A stretch of DNA of 23,056 nt from an uncultured Collinsella sp. Its GTDB lineage: Bacteria > Actinomycetota > Coriobacteriia > Coriobacteriales > Coriobacteriaceae. The notes beneath the pieces are model-generated. The model was not told the origin of the DNA. It searched no databases and worked only from the letters and a program-made list of their open reading frames with translations. Below are positions 13,874 to 23,056 of this stretch, in pieces. The position numbers were made by a program, and so were the translations under genes. The stretch covers positions 1 to 23,056 of the forward strand of contig CALBUZ010000120.1 of NCBI GenBank assembly GCA_937969105.1, in the 5' to 3' direction. How positions within the stretch are numbered: the stretch's first letter is position 1; every line of letters starts with the position of its first letter.

Positions 13874-14917
13874 TCAGCGCCCATACCACTGGCGTCTCCA
13901 TTCCTCAGCCAAATCGGCCCGTCGCGGAATACCCGCCAGCCTCATCTTCTCAACCAGCTTCCCCGGATTCTTGAGCTCATCAAACGTAAACCGAAGCACC
14001 TTGTGCCCGAGCATCGTCAGATGAGACTCCCGCTGACGTTCTGCCACGAATGGGTCGACCGATTCCCGACCCTCGTCGTTCTGCAAGGTATACTTTCCCT
14101 TTCCGTCCAGCTCGCCAATCACGCACGTTCCGTCCTCGAGCCTCCAAAAATAATCAACGCGAAACACTTGGCTCGGATCGAGCGGATCACGAAACTCCAC
14201 CTGCAGCTCCGGAACCGGAAAGCCGTACGCAATAAAGAACGCCCGAAATCGAGACTCGCCGCCGTTTTCGGACAGCCCGTCCGCATACGACGCGATCACC
14301 TGCGCCCTGCGATACCCTCGCCTGCCCTCGCAATCGGAGCGGAGAAACTCGCACAGGTCATCGCGCGATACGCCCTTTGTCCGCAACGCAGAATCGGCGA
14401 TCGCCAGGCCATACGAAAACGGCGCGCGCAGCAGGCAGTCCTCAACCGTGCGCCAAAACGGCGTCGCCCGCACGCCGTCGACTTGTTCAAGCGCACCCGC
14501 CGCCTGCGGACGCAACAGCCGGCATCCTGCACTCAGCGGCACCGAGCAACCTGTCTTAACAAGATATCGTGGCCCGAGCAGATCATTCGGCACCTCCAGA
14601 CCCCACAAAAGTGCCGCGTCATAACCCCAAAACGCCCAATCGGGATGAAACTCTGCAAGCCCTTTGATGGTGCGCAGCGCTCGCTCCGCCGGCGTCAACG
14701 CATCCCAATCATGTTGAAAGCAAAACAAATACGGCTCGGGCTCCGCAATATCGTCGGTTCCCACATGACGCCGCAGCCACATGAGCTCGGCATTGTCGTG
14801 TGTCACAAGCAGCACGCCTTGTTCAGCCGCCTCCGTGAGCCTGGCAAGCATCCTATTCCGCGCCAAGGTGTTACGTGTTGCATGCTTGTGTTTGAAAACG
14901 GTATTAGACACTTTCAT
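13874..14917 (-). CDS. AbiEi-like / DUF559-like protein with PD-(D/E)XK-type nuclease signature
   Basis: A 347-residue protein of a type common in actinobacteria. The N-terminal and middle part resembles AbiEi-type (type IV antitoxin-like) proteins, with the recurrent pattern of a TPFWRTVEDCL block and an AIADSALRTKGVSRDDL block (about 152-187). The C-terminal part (about 218-315) looks like a DUF559/Vsr-type endonuclease fold: Glu221 (GESRFR), Asp255 (FRVDYFW), Glu269 and Lys273 (GELDGKGKY), then ERQRESHLTMLGHKVLRF. Family naming is from recall; the residues are seen. No partner toxin gene is adjacent. Starts at 14941 (ATG) and 14974 (TTG) are also open; none has a good ribosome site, so the N-terminus is uncertain. 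Palindromic arrays end 42 bp past its stop and begin about 50 bp before its start. Confidence 0.75.
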   Translation of the reverse strand: MKVSNTVFKHKHATRNTLARNRMLARLTEAAEQGVLLVTHDNAELMWLRRHVGTDDIAEPEPYLFCFQHDWDALTPAERALRTIKGLAEFHPDWAFWGYDAALLWGLEVPNDLLGPRYLVKTGCSVPLSAGCRLLRPQAAGALEQVDGVRATPFWRTVEDCLLRAPFSYGLAIADSALRTKGVSRDDLCEFLRSDCEGRRGYRRAQVIASYADGLSENGGESRFRAFFIAYGFPVPELQVEFRDPLDPSQVFRVDYFWRLEDGTCVIGELDGKGKYTLQNDEGRESVDPFVAERQRESHLTMLGHKVLRFTFDELKNPGKLVEKMRLAGIPRRADLAEEWRRQWYGR

Positions 14918-14967
14918 CACCACATCAGGGAAATGGGCCATTGTCACCGTTGCCGCTGTCGGCAAAC

Positions 14968-15265
14968 GTCTCAATCTGTAACAGGAAGACAGTCTTTGAA
15001 CCTCTAGTTGTTACAGATCGAGATTTTCAGTCGTGCGTCCAACCTTTGTCTCAAATCTGTAACAGTTAGACCGTTTTTTGGCCCCTTCCCGTTACAGATC
15101 GAGATCTTTCGGCAGGCGCCAACCTTCCGTCTCGATCTGTAACAGGAAGACGTTCTACAGGCCCCCAAACGTTACAGATTTAGACAAACCAGCGGTGCCC
15201 AAGCGTTCGTCTCGATCTGTAACAGGTAGACCGGTTTTTTGTCCCTAAACGTTACAGATCGAGAC
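14968..15265. repeat. Palindromic 40-bp-cadence array A3 (4 units)
   Basis: Units begin at 14968, 15048, 15129 and 15209. Arms are GTCTC(A/G)ATCTGTAACAG and its inverse. The second unit has one inserted A (GTCTCAAATCTG), which accounts for one of its 1-bp shifts. It fills nearly the whole gap between the 235-residue hypothetical gene and the AbiEi/DUF559-like gene, including the latter's expected promoter. Confidence 0.95.
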
Positions 15266-15305
15266 ATAAAGGCAGAAGGCAGGGCAAGCGACAGCTGCCC
15301 ACTCC

Positions 15306-16013
15306 CTACTCCCACTCCTGCTCGTAGATATTGAGCGACTTCACGTACCGCCCCTGGGCGCCCATGATGTCGCGGACCAGGCGCAAAAAGAAGCTGATGC
15401 ATGAGGTGTCGAAACCGTCCTCTAGGTCCTCGGGATGCACCGCGCCCGGCCCGTCGACCGCCGTGTCGCTCAGGCGCGCGATGTCATACAGGTAAAGCTG
15501 CCCCGCCGTCAGCCAGACATCGTCGATGCACGCGAGCCGCACCGCAATCGCGCCATCGCTCCAGTGCTCCTTTTGCACGATATGTGGGTCGTAGACGTCA
15601 AAGCGACAGTCGGTGCGCGTGTCCTTCAGCACGACCATGCCAGTCGCGGGATCCTTGTCCAAAATGCCAAAACGCGAGAAATACTGCGTGTCGCGCACCT
15701 GCTTAAGTCGCCCGAGCGAAACAGGAGAAATTGACGCTGGCGGCTCGTCCACATACAGCTCCAACAGCGTCTTGCCGTGGTAATAGGGACGCTCAAACAA
15801 CAGCCAATCGGTAAACGCCATGTTGTAGGCCATGATTTCGTTTTGAGAAGGTTCCTCGCAATAGCTGAGCCACGGATCGACGGTAATCTCGAACTGCTCG
15901 CGCGCCGGCTCCAGGAATTGAAACTTCCGCAGCATCCAGAAGTGAGCCATGTCGGCAATATCGTTGCCGACGGCTTCGGCCAGCTGTGCTCGGTCAAAAA
16001 CTTGGTCAGTCAT
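15306..16013 (-). CDS. Hypothetical protein, 235 residues
   Basis: I do not recognise this family. The product is acidic, rich in aromatic residues, has no signal peptide, no transmembrane segment and no cysteine motif, so it is probably a soluble cytoplasmic protein. Recognisable stretches are MAHFWMLRKFQFLEP near the start, WLLFERPYYHGKTLLELY in the middle and a C-terminal ISFFLRLVRDIMGAQGRYV. GAGGAGG stands 5 nt before the ATG at 16013, so expression as a real gene is well supported. Its stop is 40 bp from array A3; upstream is a 365-bp gap to gltD. Confidence 0.75.
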   Translation of the reverse strand: MTDQVFDRAQLAEAVGNDIADMAHFWMLRKFQFLEPAREQFEITVDPWLSYCEEPSQNEIMAYNMAFTDWLLFERPYYHGKTLLELYVDEPPASISPVSLGRLKQVRDTQYFSRFGILDKDPATGMVVLKDTRTDCRFDVYDPHIVQKEHWSDGAIAVRLACIDDVWLTAGQLYLYDIARLSDTAVDGPGAVHPEDLEDGFDTSCISFFLRLVRDIMGAQGRYVKSLNIYEQEWE

Positions 16014-16378
16014 GGCATCCTCCTCAAACTGATGGACCTCAATTTGAGCTTACGAGGAGGGCGAGCAGCCACTGTCAGCGCAGGCAAAATAGGCCCTCGA
16101 CTGCAAACCAGATGCTAACCAAACACTTGACGGGACACTTGACCGAATGAGCGCACCGCAAAGAAACGGCAGGTAGGCATAGACAACCGACCCGCCATTT
16201 TGAGCCAAACACCCGCTGCCACCACAGAAACAGCAGAGAGCCACAGCCCCAAACGTCAACAAATGAACACCCACACGTCGACAAACGAGCAAATCGCTCG
16301 CAAAGAGTGTCCCCAACGACTTGACAAAAAAGAACGTCCCCAATGACTAGTCGTTGGGGACGTTCTTGAATGACTACC
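16014..16378. other. Intergenic region between hypothetical gene and gltD
   Basis: It has 365 bases. Apart from the gltD terminator at 16325-16367 I see no gene. GTCCCCAACGAC at 16309-16320 duplicates the strand that pairs with GTCGTTGGGGAC in the terminator, giving an alternative hairpin. The hypothetical gene's promoter should be here, but no clear -35/-10 pair is seen. Confidence 0.55.
16325..16367 (-). terminator. Rho-independent terminator of gltBD
   Basis: 18-bp arms (16330-16347 and 16350-16367) starting AAGAACGTCCCCAA pair with one T-G wobble and a 2-nt loop. On the minus strand the stem ends in CTT followed by TTTTG. It lies 12 bp past the gltD stop. Confidence 0.85.
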
Positions 16379-17860
<1,482 letters not shown>

Positions 17861-17865
17861 GGCAC

Positions 17866-20800
17866 TTACGCCTCCTTCTTGGTCGAAGCAACAGAGCTGG
17901 CAGCCACGGACGCAGTGCCCGCAGCACCGCCCGCGACATCAAAGCGAACGACATCCGCGGCACTCGCGCGACCGGTCACAATGTCAAACGCCAGCTCCTC
18001 TGCCTGCGCATGCGTTTTGCCGGCAGCCTCGCCCGCAGCGACAATCGCCAGCACGCGCTCGTACTCGGTCGGAATGACCTTCACAAAGTGCTTGCTCATC
18101 GTCTCAAAGCTGTAGAGCAGCTTAATGCCGCGCGGACTCTGCGTCGCGTCCACGTGCTCCTGGATGAGCTCGCGAATCTGCGCCAGCTCGCCGGCTGTCG
18201 GAGCCTTGAGCTCAACGCTCTCGTGGTTCACGCGGGCATCGAGCGTGCCGTACTGGTCAAAGACGTAGGCCACGCCGCCTGTCATGCCGGCGGCGAAGTT
18301 CTGCCCGACCTCGCCCAGGATGAGCGCCAGACCGCCCGTCATGTACTCGCAGCCATGGTTGCCGCAGCCCTCGACCACCACGGTGGCACCGGAGTTGCGC
18401 ACGGCAAAACGCTGGCCGGCAAGACCGTTAATGAAGCCGCGGCCGCTCGTGGCGCCAAAGAACGCAACGTTGCCCACGATGATGTTCTCGTCGAACTTGT
18501 AGGTCGCATGCGGGTTGGGTCGCACCGACACCTCGCCGCCCGAAAGGCCCTTGCCAAAGTAGTCGTTGGCGTCGCCGCACACGTTGAGCGTAATGCCGCG
18601 CGGCAGGAAGGCGCCAAAGCTCTGGCCGGCCGAACCATCGCAATCGATGGTGATGGAGCCGGCGGGCAGGCCCTCGGGATGCGCCTTGGTCACCGCGTTG
18701 CCCAGGATGGTGCCCACGCAGCGGTTGACGTTGGCGATATCGGCGCGGAAGCGAATCGGACGCAGATGCGCACGGGCATCGGCCGTATAGGGCACAAACA
18801 ACGTGGAGTCGAGCGTCTTGTCGAGCTCGCTGTCCGCGGCCATCTGCGGCAGGAAGTGGCGACCGTCGGCGCCCGGAATATGGGCACCGAACTCGCAGGT
18901 CGCGCTCGCCAGCACCGGCGACAGATCGAGCAGATTTGCCTTGCGGTTACCCGGGACCTCGATCTGGCGTAAGCACTCGGGATGGCCGACCATCTCGTCG
19001 ACGGTGCGGAAGCCCAGGCTCGCCATGACCTCGCGCAACTGCTCGGCAACAAAGAGCATAAAGTGCTCAACGTGCTCGGGCTTGCCGCGGAAACCGCGAC
19101 GCAGGCGGCAGTTTTGCGTCGCGATGCCGGCCGGGCAGGTGTCCTGCTGGCAGTCGCGCTGCATGAGGCAACCCATGGAGATGAGCGGCATGGTCGCAAA
19201 GCCAAACTCCTCGGCACCCAGCAGGCAGGCGACGGCAACATCGGTGCCGTCCATGAGCTTGCCGTCGGCCTCGAGCACCACGCGCGAGCGCAGGCCGTTT
19301 TGCAGCAACGTCTGCTGAGCCTCGGCAAGGCCGAGCTCCAGCGGCAGGCCGGCGTGCCAAATGGAATCGCGCGCCGCGGCACCCGAGCCGCCGTTATGGC
19401 CACTGATCAAAATCTTGTCGGCAGCACCCTTGGCCACACCGGTGGCGATGGTGCCGACGCCGGCCTCGCTGACCAGCTTGACCGACACACGTGCGCCGGG
19501 GTTGGCGTTCTTAAGATCGAAGATCAGCTCGGCCAGGTCCTCGATGGAGTAGATGTCGTGGTGCGGCGGAGGCGAGATCAGGCCGATGCCGGGCGTGGAC
19601 TGACGGACCTCGGCGATCCAGGGGTAGACCTTCTTGCCGGGCAGGTGGCCACCCTCGCCGGGCTTGGCGCCCTGGGCCATCTTGATCTGAATCTCGAAGG
19701 CGCTGCACAGGTAGCGGCTCGTCACGCCAAAGCGCGCGCTTGCCACCTGCTTGATGGCGGAGTTCTTGGAGTCACCATTAGCCAGCGGGGTCTCGCGACG
19801 CGGATCCTCGCCGCCCTCGCCGGAGTTGGAGCGGCCATGCAGGCGATTCATGGCGATGGCCATGCACTCGTGTGCCTCTTTGCTGATGGAGCCATACGAC
19901 ATGGCGCCGGTGTTAAAGCGGCGGACGATGTTGAGCGCGGGCTCGACCTCGTCGAGTGCCACCGGAGTGCGGCCGCTGGCATCAAAGTCCAGCAGGTCGC
20001 GCAGGCGCACGGCACGGCCGGTGCGATGCAGGCGGGCGCTGTACTCCTTAAAGGTGTCGTAGCTGTCCTCACGGCAGGCGGTTTGCAACAGGTAGACAGT
20101 CTGCGGATCGATAAGGTGATCCTCGCCGCCGAGCGGGCGCCACTTGGTCAGACCCAGCGTGGGCAGCTGATCGGGAGCCGGGCTCTTAAGGATAGCGAGT
20201 GCGGCGTCGTAGCGCTCGTTTTGCTCGCGCTCAACGTCCTCGACACCCATACCGCCCACACGGCTCACCGTGCCGGCGAAGTACGCGTTGACGAACTCCG
20301 GCGTAAAGCCCACGGCCTCGAAGATCTGCGCGGAGTGGTAGCTCTGCACCGTGGAGATACCCATCTTGGACATGATGGAGACGATGCCGGCGGTCGCGGC
20401 CTTGTTGTAGTTGGCGATGCCCTGCTCGGCCGTCACGTCCAGATCGCCGCGCGCCGCCAGATCGCGGATGCACGCATGTGCGTTGTACGGATAGATGCCG
20501 CTCGCGGAGTAGCCCACCAGTGCCGCAAAGTCGTGCGGGGACACGGCGTCGCCGCACTCCACCACGATGTCGGCAAAGGTACGCACGCCGGCGCGAATCA
20601 GGTGATTGTGCACGCAGCCCACGGCGAGCAGCGACGGCACGGGCACCTCGCCCGCAGCGGCGCGGTCGCTCAGCACCACGATGTTCACGCCGTCGCGGAC
20701 CGCAGCATCAACGTCCTCTGCAAGCTGCTTGAGCGCGGCCTGCAGCGCACCCTCGCCGGCATCGCGGCGGTACACGGCACGGAAACGGCGGGTCTTAAAG

Positions 20801-22563
20801 CCCACGCGATCGATGGCGCAGATACGCTCGAACTCTTCCTCGTTGAGCAACGGGCGCTCCAGGCGCACCAGCTGGCAGGCCGTGCGGGAATCCTCGAGCA
20901 GGTTGCCGTGGTTGCCCAGGTAGAGCGTGGTCGAGGTGACCATGTGCTCGCGCAGGGCATCGATCGGCGGGTTCGTGACCTGGGCGAACAGCTGATAGAA
21001 ATAGTCGAAGAAGGAGCGCGTCTTCTTGGACAGACAGGCCAGCGGCGCATCGATGCCCATCGAGGCGAGCGGCGCCTTGCCCTGCTGGGCCATGGGACGC
21101 ACGACCTCGTCAACATCATCCCAGTGATACCCGAGCTTTGCCATGCGCACGGCAGCGGGCACTTCGGCGTCCTCGGCCGGCGTCGCCGCGGCAGGCCTAT
21201 CGAGCGCGTCGACGGTCAGCGTCTCCTCGGCGATCCAGTCGCGATAGGGCTTTTCCTTGGCGTAACGGGCGCGCAGCTCGTCGTTGTAGATAACGTGCCC
21301 GCGGGCAAAGTCGACCTCGAGCATCTGGCCCGGCCCCAGACAGCCGCTCGTCAGGATGTTCTCGGGGCTCACCTCGATGGTGCCCACCTCGCTTGCCAGC
21401 ATAAAGCGGCCGTCGCGCGTCACATAGTAGCGGGCGGGGCGCAGGCCGTTGCGGTCGAGGGCGGCGCCCAGCGTGCGACCGTCGGTAAAGGCGATGGCCG
21501 CCGGACCGTCCCAGGGCTCCATGAGCATGGACTGGTAGGCGTCGTAGGCGCGGCGCTCCTCACTCAGGCTGTCGTTGTGGTCCCACGGCTCGGGCAGCAG
21601 CATGGACGCGGCACGCGTGAGCGGACGACCGTTCATGACCAAAAACTCAAGCACATTGTCCAGAATCGCGGAGTCGGAGCCCTCGCGGTTGATGATGGGC
21701 ATCACGCGCTCAAGATCGTGCTGCAGCACGGGGCTGTACAGGTTAGGCTCGCGGGCGCGAATCCAGTTGACGTTGCCCTTGAGGGTGTTGATCTCGCCGT
21801 TGTGGATGATAAAGCGGTTGGGGTGCGCGCGCTCCCAGCTGGGCGTGGTGTTGGTGGAGTAGCGCGAGTGGACGAGCGCCACAGCAGTCTTGACGGCGGC
21901 GTCGTTGAGGTCGATGAAGAAGCGGCGCATCTGCGTGGCGACCAGCATGCCCTTGTACACGATAGTGCGCGAGCTCATGGAGCACACGTAGAAGATCTTG
22001 TCTCGCAGGGCGAACTCGGCGTCGGCCTTTTTCTCGATGGTGCGGCGGCACACGTACAGGCGACGCTCAAAGGCATCGCCGGCGGGCGTGTCGTCCGGAC
22101 GGCCCAGGAAGGCCTGCAGGATAGTAGGCATGCAGGCGCGGGCTGTCTCGCCCAGGTCGTGCGGGTCGACGGGCACCTCGCGCCAAAAGAGCAGCGGCAC
22201 GCCGGCCTCGGCGCAGCCCTCCTCAAACACGCGGCGGGCATCCTCTACGCCCTTGTCGTCCTGCGGGAAGAACAGCATGGCCACGCCATAGTCGCCCTCT
22301 GCCGGCAGAATCTGGCCGCACTTTTGGGCCTCTTTACGGAAAAAGTGATGCGGAACCTGGAACAGGATGCCAGCGCCGTCGCCGGTGTTCTTCTCGAGTC
22401 CCGTGCCGCCGCGGTGCTCCAAGTTGACCAGAATGGACAGTGCATCGTCCAGAATCTGGTGATGGCGCTCACCGTTGATATCGGCGAGCGCGCCGATGCC
22501 ACATGCATCGTGGTCGAATTCGGGGCGATAAAGGCCCTGCTGCTGAGCGGAATCTGCCTGCAT
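17866..22563 (-). CDS. gltB: Glutamate synthase large subunit
   Basis: Large subunit of 1565 residues, close to the usual 1500. The N-terminal glutamine amidotransferase domain begins at Cys21 (DACGIG), which becomes the nucleophile after removal of a 20-residue propeptide in known homologues. LEHRGGTG (48-55) and HSRYSTNT are further signatures of that domain. The central and FMN-binding domains include GEGGEDPR, GAKPGEGGHLPG and SGHNGGSGAA. The 3Fe-4S site is Cys1132, Cys1138 and Cys1143 (CLMQRDCQQDTC), with glutamine where histidine is often found (RxCH). The C-terminal Gly-rich beta-helix domain follows (GGEVSVRP, GATSGRGFING). GGGGAGGA lies 5 nt before the ATG. It forms an operon with gltD. 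Confidence 0.96.
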   Translation of the reverse strand: MQADSAQQQGLYRPEFDHDACGIGALADINGERHHQILDDALSILVNLEHRGGTGLEKNTGDGAGILFQVPHHFFRKEAQKCGQILPAEGDYGVAMLFFPQDDKGVEDARRVFEEGCAEAGVPLLFWREVPVDPHDLGETARACMPTILQAFLGRPDDTPAGDAFERRLYVCRRTIEKKADAEFALRDKIFYVCSMSSRTIVYKGMLVATQMRRFFIDLNDAAVKTAVALVHSRYSTNTTPSWERAHPNRFIIHNGEINTLKGNVNWIRAREPNLYSPVLQHDLERVMPIINREGSDSAILDNVLEFLVMNGRPLTRAASMLLPEPWDHNDSLSEERRAYDAYQSMLMEPWDGPAAIAFTDGRTLGAALDRNGLRPARYYVTRDGRFMLASEVGTIEVSPENILTSGCLGPGQMLEVDFARGHVIYNDELRARYAKEKPYRDWIAEETLTVDALDRPAAATPAEDAEVPAAVRMAKLGYHWDDVDEVVRPMAQQGKAPLASMGIDAPLACLSKKTRSFFDYFYQLFAQVTNPPIDALREHMVTSTTLYLGNHGNLLEDSRTACQLVRLERPLLNEEEFERICAIDRVGFKTRRFRAVYRRDAGEGALQAALKQLAEDVDAAVRDGVNIVVLSDRAAAGEVPVPSLLAVGCVHNHLIRAGVRTFADIVVECGDAVSPHDFAALVGYSASGIYPYNAHACIRDLAARGDLDVTAEQGIANYNKAATAGIVSIMSKMGISTVQSYHSAQIFEAVGFTPEFVNAYFAGTVSRVGGMGVEDVEREQNERYDAALAILKSPAPDQLPTLGLTKWRPLGGEDHLIDPQTVYLLQTACREDSYDTFKEYSARLHRTGRAVRLRDLLDFDASGRTPVALDEVEPALNIVRRFNTGAMSYGSISKEAHECMAIAMNRLHGRSNSGEGGEDPRRETPLANGDSKNSAIKQVASARFGVTSRYLCSAFEIQIKMAQGAKPGEGGHLPGKKVYPWIAEVRQSTPGIGLISPPPHHDIYSIEDLAELIFDLKNANPGARVSVKLVSEAGVGTIATGVAKGAADKILISGHNGGSGAAARDSIWHAGLPLELGLAEAQQTLLQNGLRSRVVLEADGKLMDGTDVAVACLLGAEEFGFATMPLISMGCLMQRDCQQDTCPAGIATQNCRLRRGFRGKPEHVEHFMLFVAEQLREVMASLGFRTVDEMVGHPECLRQIEVPGNRKANLLDLSPVLASATCEFGAHIPGADGRHFLPQMAADSELDKTLDSTLFVPYTADARAHLRPIRFRADIANVNRCVGTILGNAVTKAHPEGLPAGSITIDCDGSAGQSFGAFLPRGITLNVCGDANDYFGKGLSGGEVSVRPNPHATYKFDENIIVGNVAFFGATSGRGFINGLAGQRFAVRNSGATVVVEGCGNHGCEYMTGGLALILGEVGQNFAAGMTGGVAYVFDQYGTLDARVNHESVELKAPTAGELAQIRELIQEHVDATQSPRGIKLLYSFETMSKHFVKVIPTEYERVLAIVAAGEAAGKTHAQAEELAFDIVTGRASAADVVRFDVAGGAAGTASVAASSVASTKKEA

Positions 22564-22746
22564 CGCGATCCTCCCCTAGATATGAGACAGTCAGTTGAGT
22601 AGGCATACTAGGAGCATCGCCGGCCCGTTGTGTTTCCCGCCCGTTTCGAAACAATCGCGTAACGCACGCCCTGCGAGTGGGTGCCGCCGACCTCAAGGGC
22701 GACAACAAGGGCCCCAAGTTCGGCCTGTAAGCTCACCGCTTCAAAC
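22564..22746. other. gltB 5' region with a possible gene-end remnant
   Basis: The gltBD promoter should be here on the minus strand; TAGTAT occurs at a plausible place, but without a good -35. On the plus strand a frame without a start codon ends ADLKGDNKGPKFGL then TAA (22728-22730), which looks like the C-terminus of a protein rather than random sequence. Confidence 0.35.
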
Positions 22747-23043
22747 ATCTCAATCTGTAACAGGAAGACCCAATTTCGACGACTTACTGTTACAGATTGA
22801 GATGTTTTTGAGAGACGGCTCCGAATGTCTCAATCTGTAACACAAAGGGCCGGTTTTGGCGGTCAGCTGTTACAGATCGAGATCATTCCGAGGGACAGCT
22901 CCGTTTGTCTCAATCTGTAACACGTAGACCCCGTTTTCACTGTTAGATGTTACAGATTGAGATCTTCTGCCGGACGGTTTTGGTTTGTCTCAATCTGTAA
23001 CAAGTAGACCCAATTTCCGCTTCTAGATGTTACAGATCGAGAC
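22747..23043. repeat. Palindromic 40-bp-cadence array A4 (4 units, may continue past window)
   Basis: Units begin at 22747, 22827, 22907 and 22987, exactly 80 bp apart, each 57 nt long with arms 40 bp apart. The arms are the most uniform of the four arrays. The last unit ends 13 bases before the window edge. Confidence 0.95.
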
Positions 23044-23056
23044 ATTTCTTCAGCTT

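Noticed and set aside
13826..15007. Plus-strand open frame of 393 codons opposite the AbiEi/DUF559-like gene
   Set aside because: Shadow frame that runs into array sequence at both ends; conserved nuclease residues are on the minus strand.
18982..22602. Very long plus-strand open frame opposite gltB (1206 codons)
   Set aside because: It is antisense to an unmistakable gltB, has no motif or ribosome site, and is the expected by-product of GC-rich codon use.
22747..23043. CRISPR array
   Set aside because: Repeats alternate in orientation, are only 17 nt, spacers share motifs with one another, and no cas gene is present.

Overview
The window looks like chromosomal DNA of a high-GC member of the Coriobacteriia (Actinomycetota), most likely Collinsella or a close relative. 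That placement is an inference from GC-rich coding sequence, strong AGGAGG-type ribosome sites, the gene mix (PTS alpha-glucoside uptake, an EFR1-type ferredoxin, CopA/CopZ/CsoR, GltBD) and recall of the group. No rRNA, tRNA, prophage, transposase or cas gene is visible.

Layout. Positions 1-4160 hold a leftward sugar operon: EIIA, a LicT/BglG antiterminator, EIICB and a family 4 phospho-alpha-glucosidase that runs off the left edge. It starts from a recognisable promoter preceded by two 12-bp direct repeats. Its leader has a candidate antiterminator hairpin overlapping a candidate terminator hairpin. A leftward flavodoxin/ferredoxin gene follows (4179-4940), then a gene-free stretch with two different inverted-repeat elements, then a leftward DEAD-box helicase with a very long RGG-rich tail (5596-7860). 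Divergent from it is a rightward copper operon, copA-copZ-csoR (8422-11478), with a CsoR-type operator in front and two 67-nt hairpins between its genes, followed by a small membrane protein with a zinc ribbon. After a convergent terminator come leftward genes: an amidohydrolase (12172-13542), an AbiEi-like/DUF559-like protein with a PD-(D/E)XK-type nuclease signature (13874-14917), and an unrecognised 235-residue protein (15306-16013). The gltB-gltD glutamate synthase operon (16379-22563, leftward) fills most of the rest.

The most unusual signal is in the gaps. Four intergenic regions (8134-8270, 13695-13832, 14968-15265, 22747-23043) carry 12 units of one palindromic element. The 17-mer GTCTCAATCTGTAACAG alternates with its reverse complement every 40 bp, so 17-nt arms are separated by 23-nt variable spacers and the full period is 80 bp. 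Only three single-base irregularities occur in the whole set. Two of these arrays tightly bracket the AbiEi/DUF559-like nuclease gene. I know of no described element with exactly this cadence, but I could not search.
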